From positions 372,001 to 436,000 of the forward strand of contig JAMLJA010000001.1 of assembly GCA_023953905.1 (NCBI GenBank): a stretch of 64,000 nt of DNA. The letters run 5' to 3'. The stretch's first letter is position 1. Each line of letters begins with the position of its first letter. Below, one piece after another: positions 26,609 to 35,100 of the stretch. The notes below the pieces were generated by a model. That model worked only from the letters and a program-made list of their open reading frames with translations. It did not search any database and was not told where the DNA came from. Source of the DNA: Rhizobiaceae bacterium (GTDB taxonomy: Bacteria > Pseudomonadota > Alphaproteobacteria > Rhizobiales > Rhizobiaceae). Made by a program: the position numbers and the translations under genes.

Positions 26609-28134
26609 ACAAGGCGGTCTGGTTTGCCAGACACGAATTGCGCCTCGCCATGCGCGAGGTCATGTGGATGTTGTCAGCGGGAAAGCCCCGCCGCCAGAAA
26701 ATTGCATTGGTCTTGCTGCTGCTTCTCGCGGCATTTCTGCATTTCGTTGCATGGGCGATCGTCGCTCCTTATGCGAAGGTGACGTTCCCGCCAGATCGCA
26801 CAACGCTGGTGGTGATTACAGGCAGCGCGTTCCTGGGCTGGACGGTCATGATCTCGCAAGCCATGGAATCCGTGACGCGCGCCTTCTATACGCGGGCGGA
26901 CCTGGATCTTCTCCTGTCATCGCCAGCGCCCACGCGCCTGATCTTCGTCCTGCGCGTCGGCGCGATAGGCATCACGACGTCCCTTCTGGCGCTCATTCTC
27001 ATCGGTCCGTTCATCAACGCGCTCGCCTATGCGGGAGGCCTCCATTGGCTCTCTGCCTATGGCGTGCTCTTCGCCATGTCGGCGACCGCCGCCGCCCTTG
27101 CCGTGGGCATGACGATCTTGCTCTTCCGTACGATAGGCCCGCGCCGCACGCGTTTCGTCGCGCAGGTGGTGGCCGCGATCGTCGGTGCCGTTTTCGTCAT
27201 TGGCGTCCAGGCGATCTCGATCTTTGCCTATGGCAGCCTGTCACGGTTCGACGCCCTTCATTCGTCCCTGGTCATGCAGCATATGCCAGACCTCGACAGC
27301 CCGTTCTGGCTCCCGGCCCGGGCGGCAATGGGGGACATTCCTGCCCTTGTGCTAGTCATGGGGCTGGGCTTTTCGTTCTTCGCGCTTGCGGTGTCGGTGG
27401 CATCCCGGCGATTTGGAGAGTTCGCCGTCGCAGCGGCAGGCGCTGGGGCCGGCAACGTCCGGCAAAGAGCAAAACGCAAATTTCGCGGGGGATCGGCAGC
27501 AGCCGCATTACGACGCAAGGAATGGACTCTTCTGATCCGCGATCCCTGGCTGGTCTCGCAATCAATGATGCAGATCCTTTACCTCATTCCGCCCGCGCTG
27601 CTGTTGTGGCGCAACTACGGGTCCGACAATGGGAACCTGGTTGTGCTGGCGCCTGTCCTCGTCATGGCGGCCGGACAGTTGGCGGGCGGGCTCGCCTGGC
27701 TTGCGATCTCGGGCGAAGACGCGCCTGATCTTGTCTCCACCGCCCCGATCAAGACACACGCGGTCATCCGCGCCAAGACGGAGGCGGTGATCGGTTCAGT
27801 CGCGATTGTGCTGGCCCCGATCGTTGCGGCGATCGCCACCGCATCCTTGTGGATCGCATTCATCACGAGTGTCGGCATCGTTGTGGCGGCAGCCTCGTCG
27901 ACGACGATCCAGCTGTTTTTCCGCGCTCAGGCCAAGCGCAGCAACTTCCGCCGACGCCAGACATCGTCACGCATTGCCACATTTGCGGAAGCATTCTCCT
28001 CGATAGGCTGGGCGGCAGCGGCGGGCCTGACGGCGGCGGGCAGCCTGCTCGCTATCCCCGCTGGCGCCTTGGCCGTTCTGGTTCTTGCGCTCGCGCGCCT
28101 GCTGCGCCCGAAAGACACGGCGCTGCGCGCCTGA
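26605..28134 (+). CDS. ABC exporter membrane subunit (unassigned substrate)
   Basis: The 509-residue protein has about ten to twelve hydrophobic segments spread over two halves and no known enzymatic domain. It is translated from an ATGA overlap with the ATPase gene, so the two form one exporter. The family is found in many Hyphomicrobiales but I know of no proven substrate. It converges with hemN across 14 bases. Confidence 0.82.
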   Translation: MNKAVWFARHELRLAMREVMWMLSAGKPRRQKIALVLLLLLAAFLHFVAWAIVAPYAKVTFPPDRTTLVVITGSAFLGWTVMISQAMESVTRAFYTRADLDLLLSSPAPTRLIFVLRVGAIGITTSLLALILIGPFINALAYAGGLHWLSAYGVLFAMSATAAALAVGMTILLFRTIGPRRTRFVAQVVAAIVGAVFVIGVQAISIFAYGSLSRFDALHSSLVMQHMPDLDSPFWLPARAAMGDIPALVLVMGLGFSFFALAVSVASRRFGEFAVAAAGAGAGNVRQRAKRKFRGGSAAAALRRKEWTLLIRDPWLVSQSMMQILYLIPPALLLWRNYGSDNGNLVVLAPVLVMAAGQLAGGLAWLAISGEDAPDLVSTAPIKTHAVIRAKTEAVIGSVAIVLAPIVAAIATASLWIAFITSVGIVVAAASSTTIQLFFRAQAKRSNFRRRQTSSRIATFAEAFSSIGWAAAAGLTAAGSLLAIPAGALAVLVLALARLLRPKDTALRA

Positions 28135-28148
28135 GCCAGAAAGATGCG

Positions 28149-29495
28149 CTACACGGCTGCGGAATAGCGGGCTTCGTCACGCGTCATGAAGGGATCGAGC
28201 CGCGCCGCCAGAGTCCTGACGAAAGGGCGCCCGCGAGGCGTGACGACGAGAGAGCTTCCGTCAAATTCGACCAGCCCATCGGCATCGTGTTCGGCAAGCG
28301 CCCTGATCCTTACCGCCACGGTTTCAGCCTCGCCGGGAAACAGAGTGGCAAGATCTGAAAGCCGGATCTCGAAGGCACACATCAGGCTCTCGATGACCCA
28401 CCCCGTTGCTCTTTCAGCATTGGCGAGCGCATAGCCGCGCGCGACGGGCAACTGCCCGTTCAAGGCACGCGTCATGTACTCCCCGGTCGCGACGACGTTC
28501 TGGACATAGCCTTGCGGCAGCCTTCCGATTGCAGAGGCTCCCAACCCGATCAGGCACCCAGCGCCGTCTGTCGTATATCCCTGAAAATTGCGATGGAGAT
28601 TGCCCTCCAGCGCGACTTTCGCCATGGCGTCATCGGGCCGGGCAAAATGGTCGATGCCGATGCGGATGTAGCCAGCCTGTTCCAGCAACTCTGCTCCGAG
28701 CGAAGCCTGATCGAAGCGCGCATGACGGTCGGGCAGAACCGTCTCGTCGATCAGACGCTGGTGCTTCTTCATCCATGGCACGTGGGCGTAGCCGAAGAGC
28801 GCCAGACGATCAGGCGACAGCGAGATCACCTGCTCCATTGTGCGCTGCAGCGTCTCCATTGTTTGATGCGGCAGGCCATAGAGGACGTCGAGATTCATCG
28901 AACCCACGCCGCGCTTGCGAAACCCTTCGATGGCCATGCGCGTCTGCTCGAAGGTCTGCGGGCGGTTGATCGCCTGTTGCACGACCGGATCGAAATCCTG
29001 CACCCCGAAGCTAGCGCGCGTCACGCCGAAATCCGTCCAGAAATCGAACTTCGATTCGTCTATGTCGTTAGGATCCACCTCAAGGCTGATTTCACAGTCG
29101 GGCGCGAACTCGAATGCCGACCGCAGCGCTTCCCCCAGTCTCTGGATATCGTAGGGGCTCATGATCGTCGGAGAGCCACCCCCCAGATGCACGGCACTCA
29201 GTCTGCGGCGGCCGATCTTGGACGATACGAGTTTGATCTCGGCATGAAGCGCTTCAAGATACTTGGCGACCGGATCGTAGCGCTGCACCTGTTTGGTGTG
29301 ACACCCGCAGAACCAGCAAAGGCGGTCACAGAAGGGAACGTGGAGGTAAAGTGACACGCTCTGCGCGGGATCGACCTCGTTCAGCCAACCGGCATAGGTC
29401 TCCTGGTCGATACCACCATGGAAATGAGGCGCCGTCGGATAGCTCGTATAGCGCGGCACAGGTGCTGAATATTGATCAATCAGGTGGCGGTTCAT
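28149..29495 (-). CDS. hemN: Oxygen-independent coproporphyrinogen III oxidase (radical SAM)
   Basis: The 448-residue cytosolic enzyme converts coproporphyrinogen III to protoporphyrinogen IX without oxygen. The radical-SAM cluster is CDRLCWFCGC, the CX3CX2CXC form diagnostic of HemN, and the N-terminal substrate segment PVPRYTSYPTAPHF is canonical. ATG at 29495 is preferred, because GGAG lies six bases before it; upstream in-frame codons lack a ribosome binding site. The FNR-type box 50 bases upstream suggests induction under low oxygen. Confidence 0.96.
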   Translation of the reverse strand: MNRHLIDQYSAPVPRYTSYPTAPHFHGGIDQETYAGWLNEVDPAQSVSLYLHVPFCDRLCWFCGCHTKQVQRYDPVAKYLEALHAEIKLVSSKIGRRRLSAVHLGGGSPTIMSPYDIQRLGEALRSAFEFAPDCEISLEVDPNDIDESKFDFWTDFGVTRASFGVQDFDPVVQQAINRPQTFEQTRMAIEGFRKRGVGSMNLDVLYGLPHQTMETLQRTMEQVISLSPDRLALFGYAHVPWMKKHQRLIDETVLPDRHARFDQASLGAELLEQAGYIRIGIDHFARPDDAMAKVALEGNLHRNFQGYTTDGAGCLIGLGASAIGRLPQGYVQNVVATGEYMTRALNGQLPVARGYALANAERATGWVIESLMCAFEIRLSDLATLFPGEAETVAVRIRALAEHDADGLVEFDGSSLVVTPRGRPFVRTLAARLDPFMTRDEARYSAAV

Positions 29496-29544
29496 CGTCA
29501 TCTCCGGTCGATATGCCACCTAGAGACCCGAGCACCGAATTGCA

Positions 29545-29558
29545 TTGACGTCGATCAA
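29545..29558 (-). promoter_or_regulatory. FNR/FnrL-type box upstream of hemN
   Basis: On the minus strand the site reads TTGATCGACGTCAA and matches TTGAT-N4-ATCAA at nine of ten positions. It ends 50 bases before the hemN start. FnrL/FixK regulators control hemN in many alphaproteobacteria. Confidence 0.7.
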
Positions 29559-29605
29559 GCACGTCCCCGGCTGCATGTCGCAGCCGGGTCGAGGGCAACC
29601 AGATA

Positions 29606-30061
29606 TCAGTTGCGGTTATACTTTGCGTCGACCTCTTCAATTGCCGCCACATTGCCGGCTGAACGCCCCGCAGGGTCAAACGTCTCCTTCAGGAACGCGT
29701 CGGCAATGCTCTTTGCCAACTCTGGGCCGATGACCCGCGCGCCCATCGTGATGATCTGCGCATTGTTGGAAAGCGCGGCCCGCTCGGCGGAATAGGTGTC
29801 ATGGGTCAGCGCGGCACGAATGCCGGGCACCTTGTTGGCAGCTATGCTGACCCCGATTCCGGTGCCACAGATCAGGATGGCCCGATCATAGGTGCCCGCC
29901 AGAACCGCGTTGGCCACTCGATCGGAGAGATTGGCATAGAAAGCATCCGGACCGGACTCCGTGCGCGAAACTTCAGCGACGTCGTATTTGTCCTTCAGAT
30001 GATCGGCCAGCACTTTGGCCAGCCCCTCGCCCGCACTGTCTCCGGCAACTGCGATTTTCAT
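29606..30061 (-). CDS. rpiB: RpiB/LacAB family sugar-phosphate isomerase, probable D-erythrose-4-phosphate isomerase (EryI-like)
   Basis: The 151-residue cytosolic isomerase begins [13 protein letters not shown] and has the active-site segment [16 protein letters not shown] with the catalytic cysteine. In Brucella the RpiB encoded next to TpiA2 and a DeoR regulator converts D-erythrulose-4-phosphate to D-erythrose-4-phosphate in erythritol catabolism. The same gene order here (deoR, tpiA, rpiB) supports that role by analogy. A plain ribose-5-phosphate isomerase is the alternative. It starts 12 bases after tpiA. Confidence 0.88.
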   Translation of the reverse strand: MKIAVAGDSAGEGLAKVLADHLKDKYDVAEVSRTESGPDAFYANLSDRVANAVLAGTYDRAILICGTGIGVSIAANKVPGIRAALTHDTYSAERAALSNNAQIITMGARVIGPELAKSIADAFLKETFDPAGRSAGNVAAIEEVDAKYNRN

Positions 30062-30073
30062 TTGAATTCTCCT

Positions 30074-30844
30074 TCAGAGTTTTGCGGCGCATTTGCCGAG
30101 AATGTCGAGATAGCCTTCGACATTCCAGGCCGAACGCCCGATGAACAACCCGTCCAAATGCGGGCAGGCAATGAGTTCCGCGCAGTTCTGCGGATTGACG
30201 GACCCCCCGTAGAGGCAGGGGACGCGCCGTCCGAGCACGCTGCTCGCCACGTCGATGATCTCAGCCTGCCGGGCATCGGCATAGTCCGATGTCGCTGGAA
30301 TGCCATTCACCCCGATTGCCCATACAGGTTCGTAGGCAAGCAGAACGAGCGCATTTTTGTGAGTTCCGGACAGTTGTGAAAAGGCAGCGCGCACCTGCGC
30401 TTCCAGGACATTCCGTGCCCGCCCAGACTCACGCTCGGCAAGCGTTTCGCCGATGCAGATCAGTGGTATCAGCCCATGACGCACCGCCGCTTCCGTCTTG
30501 AGACCTACCGTCTCGTCTGTTTCACCGAAGTATGCACGGCGCTCGGAGTGCCCGAGTTCGACAATGTCGAGTTGACAATCCTTGAGCATCAACGGGGAGA
30601 TTTCGCCGGTCCAGGCACCGTCATCGGCCCAGTGCATGTTTTGCGCACCCACCTTCACCGAAGTGCCTTGCAGGGCGGCCTTCACCTCGCGCACCGCGGT
30701 GAAAGGCGGGATGATGAAACGCTGGATGCGTTCATCACGCGCCGTATCGGACTGCTTGAGCGCATCGGCAAAGCGCAGCGCCTCGGCCAATGTCTTGTTC
30801 ATTTTCCAGCTCGTGCCGATCCAAACCTGCGGCTTCTGGGTCAT
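30074..30844 (-). CDS. tpiA2: Triose-phosphate isomerase paralogue, probable TpiA2/EryH (tetrulose-phosphate isomerase)
   Basis: This TIM-barrel protein of about 256 residues keeps the catalytic residues: Lys14 in TSWKMNK, His in ELGHSERR and Glu in YEPVWAIG. I start it at the ATG at 30844; the frame continues upstream without a ribosome binding site. Its position between deoR and rpiB makes it a second, catabolic TpiA, like Brucella EryH, which acts on L-3-tetrulose-4-phosphate. The replacement SWK for the common NWK is shared by such paralogues as far as I recall. It could still serve in glycolysis. Confidence 0.87.
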   Translation of the reverse strand: MTQKPQVWIGTSWKMNKTLAEALRFADALKQSDTARDERIQRFIIPPFTAVREVKAALQGTSVKVGAQNMHWADDGAWTGEISPLMLKDCQLDIVELGHSERRAYFGETDETVGLKTEAAVRHGLIPLICIGETLAERESGRARNVLEAQVRAAFSQLSGTHKNALVLLAYEPVWAIGVNGIPATSDYADARQAEIIDVASSVLGRRVPCLYGGSVNPQNCAELIACPHLDGLFIGRSAWNVEGYLDILGKCAAKL

Positions 30845-30848
30845 GGAT

Positions 30849-31613
30849 TCAATCCCTTGCAATGGTAAGCGCAATGCCGTGTTGCTCTAGCGCGGCATGA
30901 TCCGCTTCAGGCGGAACATCGTCGGTAATCACCGCGTCGAATTCGGAAAGCTCTGCCAGGCGATGAAGCGCCGATCGGCCGAAACGCTGATGGCTGACCA
31001 GCAGACAGGAGCGCTCGGCAGCGGCCATCATCGCACGCTTTGTGCGAACAACTTCGTCATCCATGTGAAATGCGCGCAAGTCTGCAACTGCTGGGGCCGA
31101 GATGAACGCGATGTCGGCGTTGAGACGCGAGAGCGCAAACTCGGTCACCAGCCCGAAATAGGCGTGGTAGCGCGGGCGGAAGACCCCGCCCAGCGAGATT
31201 AGATTGATACCGCCCTCTTCTCGGGTGCCCTCGATGATAGCGGCATTGTTTGTAATGATGGTCACCGGCCGCTTGGCGGCAAGGGTTGCGCCGAGAACGG
31301 CTGCCATCGAACCGTCATTGACCATCACGGTCATACCCGGTTCGACCAGCTCAAGCGCCGCGCGCGCCATTCTGGCCTTCGCCGCGCTGTCCTGACGCGC
31401 GCGCATGCGAAAATCGCTTTCGAATTGCGTACCGGCCTCGATCGTCGCCCCACCGCGCACCTTCCGCAGCACGCCCGCCTGCTCAAGTCCGTCCAGATCG
31501 CGATGGACCGTCATCTTCGACACGGCGAAGCGCGCGGCAAGATCGTCAAGATCCACCGATCTGGACTCGACCAGAAGATCCACGATCGCCTGTCTTCGCT
31601 GTTCCTGCTTCAC
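30849..31613 (-). CDS. DeoR family transcriptional regulator
   Basis: The 254-residue regulator has an N-terminal DeoR helix-turn-helix (about residues 5-57, with LAARFAVSKMTVHRDLDGLE) and a C-terminal sugar-phosphate-sensing DeoRC domain. It is followed after four bases by tpiA2 and then rpiB, so it is autoregulated with the pathway it controls. A long perfect inverted repeat upstream (31662-31702) is the likely operator. Confidence 0.92.
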   Translation of the reverse strand: MKQEQRRQAIVDLLVESRSVDLDDLAARFAVSKMTVHRDLDGLEQAGVLRKVRGGATIEAGTQFESDFRMRARQDSAAKARMARAALELVEPGMTVMVNDGSMAAVLGATLAAKRPVTIITNNAAIIEGTREEGGINLISLGGVFRPRYHAYFGLVTEFALSRLNADIAFISAPAVADLRAFHMDDEVVRTKRAMMAAAERSCLLVSHQRFGRSALHRLAELSEFDAVITDDVPPEADHAALEQHGIALTIARD

Positions 31614-31661
31614 GAACGTCTCCCGCCGGACATGCCGGACGCGAAAGAAACGATAACACCG

Positions 31662-31702
31662 TCCGTCACAAAATAACAGAGATCATGTGATTTTGTGACG
31701 GA
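31662..31702 (-). promoter_or_regulatory. Long inverted repeat, probable DeoR operator
   Basis: Perfect 13-base arms (TCCGTCACAAAAT and its complement) are separated by 15 bases, 49 bases before deoR and 38 bases after ribH. There is no T-run on either side, so an operator fits better than a terminator, though it could also end ribH transcription. Confidence 0.6.
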
Positions 31703-31739
31703 ACAAAGTTATGAAGTCAGGTACGACAGGCTGATCGCC

Positions 31740-32204
31740 CTAGTTCTGAGCAGCGAGCCTTGCGTCGAGTTCAAGCACCTTGGCGACTGCATGCGCCGCT
31801 TCTGCGCCCTTTTTGACGAAATGCGCGCTGAAGAAAGACACCAGCGCATCGACAGGCTGAAAATTGTGGGGTGTCAGCGACACGGAGAACACCGGCACGC
31901 CGGTCTCCAGTTGCGCGTTCATCAAGCCAGTGACGACGGCTGACGCGACGAAATCGTGGCGATAAATGCCGCCATCTACGACCAGCGCCGCGGCAACCAC
32001 GGCGTCGTATCGCTCTGTGCTGGCGAGTTTCTTGGCAAGCAAGGGCATTTCGAACGCGCCCGGCACGTCGAAGACTTCGACGGTGGCGTCTGGCATGATC
32101 TGTTTGGCTTCTGCCACAAACCCCTCAAGCGCGCGGTCGACGATATCGGCGTGCCATTGGGCCTTGATGAAGGCAATATGCGGGTGGTCAGTTGTGTTTG
32201 ACAT
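31740..32204 (-). CDS. ribH: 6,7-dimethyl-8-ribityllumazine synthase, RibH2 type
   Basis: This enzyme of about 154 residues makes the direct precursor of riboflavin. The core segments FDVPGAFEMPLLAK and DGGIYRHDFVASAV are those of RibH2, the decameric second lumazine synthase known from Brucella and Mesorhizobium, rather than the icosahedral type I. The start MSNTTDHPHIAFIKAQWHADI at 32204 is family-typical; the upstream open frame is not. No other rib genes are nearby; an FMN riboswitch precedes the gene. Confidence 0.94.
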   Translation of the reverse strand: MSNTTDHPHIAFIKAQWHADIVDRALEGFVAEAKQIMPDATVEVFDVPGAFEMPLLAKKLASTERYDAVVAAALVVDGGIYRHDFVASAVVTGLMNAQLETGVPVFSVSLTPHNFQPVDALVSFFSAHFVKKGAEAAHAVAKVLELDARLAAQN

Positions 32205-32287
32205 TTTCGGAACCTTCCGTTTTCCATGCGTCAGGTCCCAGAGCATGACCGGCATTCGCTATTGCCAACGCGGCAACATCGAACGCG

Positions 32288-32407
32288 GTTCTCTTTCATC
32301 CGGACTATACCGTCGGCTCCGGAATCTCACCGAATCTGCTGTCCCTCCGTTGCCGAAGGCGCTCGCGGGCTATACCGCCGGTGGGGAATTGCACCCCGCC
32401 CTGAGAA
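32288..32407 (-). promoter_or_regulatory. FMN riboswitch (RFN element) controlling ribH
   Basis: Read on the minus strand the leader has the conserved RFN landmarks in order: GGGCGGGGTGCAATTCCCC, ACCGGCGGTA, CAGCAGATTCGGTG, GATTCCG, GCCGACGGTATAGTCCGGATG and AAGAGA. The 5' and 3' ends pair to close the junction. It ends about 83 bases before the ribH start, so high FMN should reduce ribH expression. Confidence 0.95.
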
Positions 32408-32564
32408 CGTATTTGCCGTAGCGCCGATTTGCGGCTGCATCAATCCGAAAATGACCGGAGAGACAGGGACTGCAGCGCTCGACGGGTGGATTGTTCGGGC
32501 GCCAGACATTGCCTGCACCTACTGTTGAGCGCATAGAGGGAGCGTTCCCTTCAATATTGCGGAC

Positions 32565-33224
32565 ATGATGGTGGATCTGCCACATCGAGTGCGAGAGGCG
32601 ATCCGGCGGGACTTTCCGGTGCTGCCGGTCCCCTCCGTTCCTGAAATCCGCCTCCACCGAGCTGGACCGAAGAGCGGACTCTGGCGGCTTGCGGAATGGG
32701 ACGCCGCTTTCTCGACACCCTATTGGGCACACCTTTGGGGCGGCGGCATCGCGCTCGCAAGATATGTCCTGGATCACCCCGACTCCGTCGCAGGCAAGCG
32801 TGTGCTGGATCTGGGCACTGGGTCCGGCCTCGTGGCCATTGCAGCCAGGAAAGCCGGCGCGAGTGCTGTGCTCGCCTCGGACAACGACCGCTATGCGCTT
32901 GCGGCAGCCCTCCTCAACGCCGAGATCAACGGAGAAGACATCGCCACGATCGAAGGTGATCTGATGTCTGGTCCCGCCCCGGCAGTCGATATCGTTCTGA
33001 TTGGCGATCTCTTCTACGAGCAGGATCTGGCTGACCGGGTGAGCATCTTTATGGATCGATGTCTCGCCGACAACATCGAGATATTCGTCGGCGACCCCGG
33101 ACGCGCATTCCTGCCCCGACAGCGCCTTCAGATGCTGGAGGAATATGCTGGCACGGATTTCGGCATCGACGGCGCGACCAACAGCAGTTGCAACAGTGTA
33201 TTTGCGTTCAGGCGAGATTTGTAG
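32565..33224 (+). CDS. Class I SAM-dependent methyltransferase, ETFB-lysine-methyltransferase-like
   Basis: The 219-residue cytosolic enzyme has motif I VLDLGTGSGLVAIAA and the acidic SDND that binds SAM. The post-II sequence GDLFYE and the N-terminal WAHLWGGGIALARY resemble METTL20/PrmA-like protein lysine methyltransferases, for which the electron-transfer flavoprotein beta subunit is the known target in alphaproteobacteria. The target here is inferred from similarity only. The 157 bases between it and the riboswitch show no other feature. Confidence 0.83.
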   Translation: MMVDLPHRVREAIRRDFPVLPVPSVPEIRLHRAGPKSGLWRLAEWDAAFSTPYWAHLWGGGIALARYVLDHPDSVAGKRVLDLGTGSGLVAIAARKAGASAVLASDNDRYALAAALLNAEINGEDIATIEGDLMSGPAPAVDIVLIGDLFYEQDLADRVSIFMDRCLADNIEIFVGDPGRAFLPRQRLQMLEEYAGTDFGIDGATNSSCNSVFAFRRDL

Positions 33225-33304
33225 CCTGTCGACAAAGTTAATCGATCCACTCGCCCCGACACATATGGACAATACTGGGCGGAGACGGTTGACTACCGTC
33301 AGCT

Positions 33305-35077
33305 GTGAATGAGACGGGAGACGGTACGATACCGAAGTCGACGGTTCCAACCACGCTTGACCAGCGCCTCAGATCGCTTCTGGGCGCAATCTATCCGGAT
33401 CTGGACAGCAAAAGCCTCGCCCGCGCGGTGACGGAAGCGTTCTGGCCCGAGAAGCGCGGGCGACGCCAGCGCCCGCGAAAGCCCTCCAACAATCTGTGGT
33501 CTCAGGCCGACGCACTGATCATCACCTATGGCAATTCCATCCGAGACGGCCAGCACAAGCCGCTCGACCTGCTCCGGGATTTTCTCGAAACACGCATGAG
33601 CGGCGTGGTGAACGGCGTGCATATCCTGCCGTTCTTTCCGTTCACATCCGACGATGGCTTCGCTGTAACCGACTACTGGAAGGTCGACCCGACGCTGGGC
33701 GACTGGCCCGACATCAGCCGCATCGGCGAAAAATTCAGTCTGATGTCGGACATGGTGCTCAACCATGTTTCCTCGCAGGGCGCATGGTTCAACGCCTATC
33801 GACAGGGACAGGCGCCGTTTGACAAATTCTTTGTCGAGGCGTCACCAGACGATGATCTTACTGCGGTTGTGCGGCCGCGCACCACGCCATTGCTGCAGGA
33901 AATCGAAACAACGATGGGAATGCGCCATATCTGGTGCACCTTCAGCCATGATCAGGTCGACCTGAATTTCCGCAATCCCGAGGTTCTGCTCGAAATCCTG
34001 AGGATTATCCGTTTCCACATAGATCAGGGCGTCCGCATTATCCGGCTCGACGCCGTGGCTTTCATCTGGAAGGAGCCCGGCACACCCTCCATCCACATGC
34101 CCCAGACGCATGCCATTGTGAAACTGATGCGCGTTCTGGCCGACTATGCGGCGGAAAAGGTGATCCTGCTGACCGAGACCAACGTCCCCAAGGCCGAGAA
34201 CCTGTCCTATTTCGGACGGCGCGACGAAGCCCATATGGTCTATAATTTTCCGCTGCCACCATTGGTCCTGCATGCCATGCTGTCGGGCAACGTGCGCCAT
34301 TTGCGAAGGTGGATGCGCTCCATGCCACCCGCCCCCTTGGGCTGTGCCTATTTCAATTTCACCGCGAGCCATGACGGGATCGGCATGAGACCCGCGGAGG
34401 GATTGCTGCCGCAGGACGAGATCGACCGGATGATCGGCACAATTCGCAAGATTGGCGGACTTGTCTCGATGAGATCGCTGCCAGGCGGTGGCGAAGCTCC
34501 CTATGAAATCAACTGCGCCTATTTCGATGCGATGTCGCGCACCTTCGAGGGCGAGGAAGCGCTCAAGATCGACCGCTTCCTATGCTCGCAAACCATCATC
34601 ATGTCGCTTGAAGGTATCCCCGCCTTCTATATCCACTCGATGGTCGCGACATCCAACGATCATGAGGCTGTGGAACGTCGCGGTATGAACCGCGCGATCA
34701 ACCGGCATGTCTGGGACTATCCCGAATTGCGCGCGCTGCTGGACGATCCGACCAGCCACCACGCGGAGGTTCTGCAGGCGCTCCAGAGCCGCCTGACGTT
34801 GCGGGCGCGCCAGCCGGGATTTCATCCCAACGCCACGCAACTGACCCTGCAACTGGACGACCGCGTCCTGGGGGTTTGGCGACAGTCGCTCGACCGAACG
34901 CAGTCCATCTTTGCGCTACATAACGTGTCGCCCGAGCCCGTCGAAATGGATTCCTTTTCGCTCAACCTGATCGCGGACGAGGATTGGAGCGACCTGATTT
35001 CTGGCGACAGCATAGACCCTGACGGCACCATTCTTCTGGCGCCCTATCAATGCCGCTGGATTAGCAACGTGACCTGA
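33305..35077 (+). CDS. GH13_18 sugar phosphorylase, probable glucosylglycerate phosphorylase
   Basis: The 590-residue cytosolic enzyme is a sucrose-phosphorylase-like member of glycoside hydrolase family 13. Catalytic residues are visible: nucleophile Asp249 (IRLDAVAFIWKE), acid/base Glu291 (LTETNVP) and Asp357 (ASHDGIGM). It ends 23 bases from the convergent genes for a glucosyl-3-phosphoglycerate synthase and a matching phosphatase. This neighbourhood favours glucosylglycerate phosphorylase (glucosylglycerate + phosphate to glucose-1-phosphate + glycerate) over sucrose phosphorylase. The start codon is a GTG after weak GACGG-like signals. Confidence 0.85.
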   Translation: MNETGDGTIPKSTVPTTLDQRLRSLLGAIYPDLDSKSLARAVTEAFWPEKRGRRQRPRKPSNNLWSQADALIITYGNSIRDGQHKPLDLLRDFLETRMSGVVNGVHILPFFPFTSDDGFAVTDYWKVDPTLGDWPDISRIGEKFSLMSDMVLNHVSSQGAWFNAYRQGQAPFDKFFVEASPDDDLTAVVRPRTTPLLQEIETTMGMRHIWCTFSHDQVDLNFRNPEVLLEILRIIRFHIDQGVRIIRLDAVAFIWKEPGTPSIHMPQTHAIVKLMRVLADYAAEKVILLTETNVPKAENLSYFGRRDEAHMVYNFPLPPLVLHAMLSGNVRHLRRWMRSMPPAPLGCAYFNFTASHDGIGMRPAEGLLPQDEIDRMIGTIRKIGGLVSMRSLPGGGEAPYEINCAYFDAMSRTFEGEEALKIDRFLCSQTIIMSLEGIPAFYIHSMVATSNDHEAVERRGMNRAINRHVWDYPELRALLDDPTSHHAEVLQALQSRLTLRARQPGFHPNATQLTLQLDDRVLGVWRQSLDRTQSIFALHNVSPEPVEMDSFSLNLIADEDWSDLISGDSIDPDGTILLAPYQCRWISNVT

Positions 35078-35100
35078 CGGGCCAAGCCGCCAGATACACG

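Noticed and set aside
26502..27728. 408-codon frame overlapping the ABC exporter membrane gene
   Set aside because: It is rich in Arg/His/Pro with no membrane segments, typical of a wrong frame; the overlapped gene has clear membrane segments and a coupled start.
32370..33350. 326-codon antisense frame across the methyltransferase
   Set aside because: It runs into the FMN riboswitch region and opposes a gene with clear SAM motifs.
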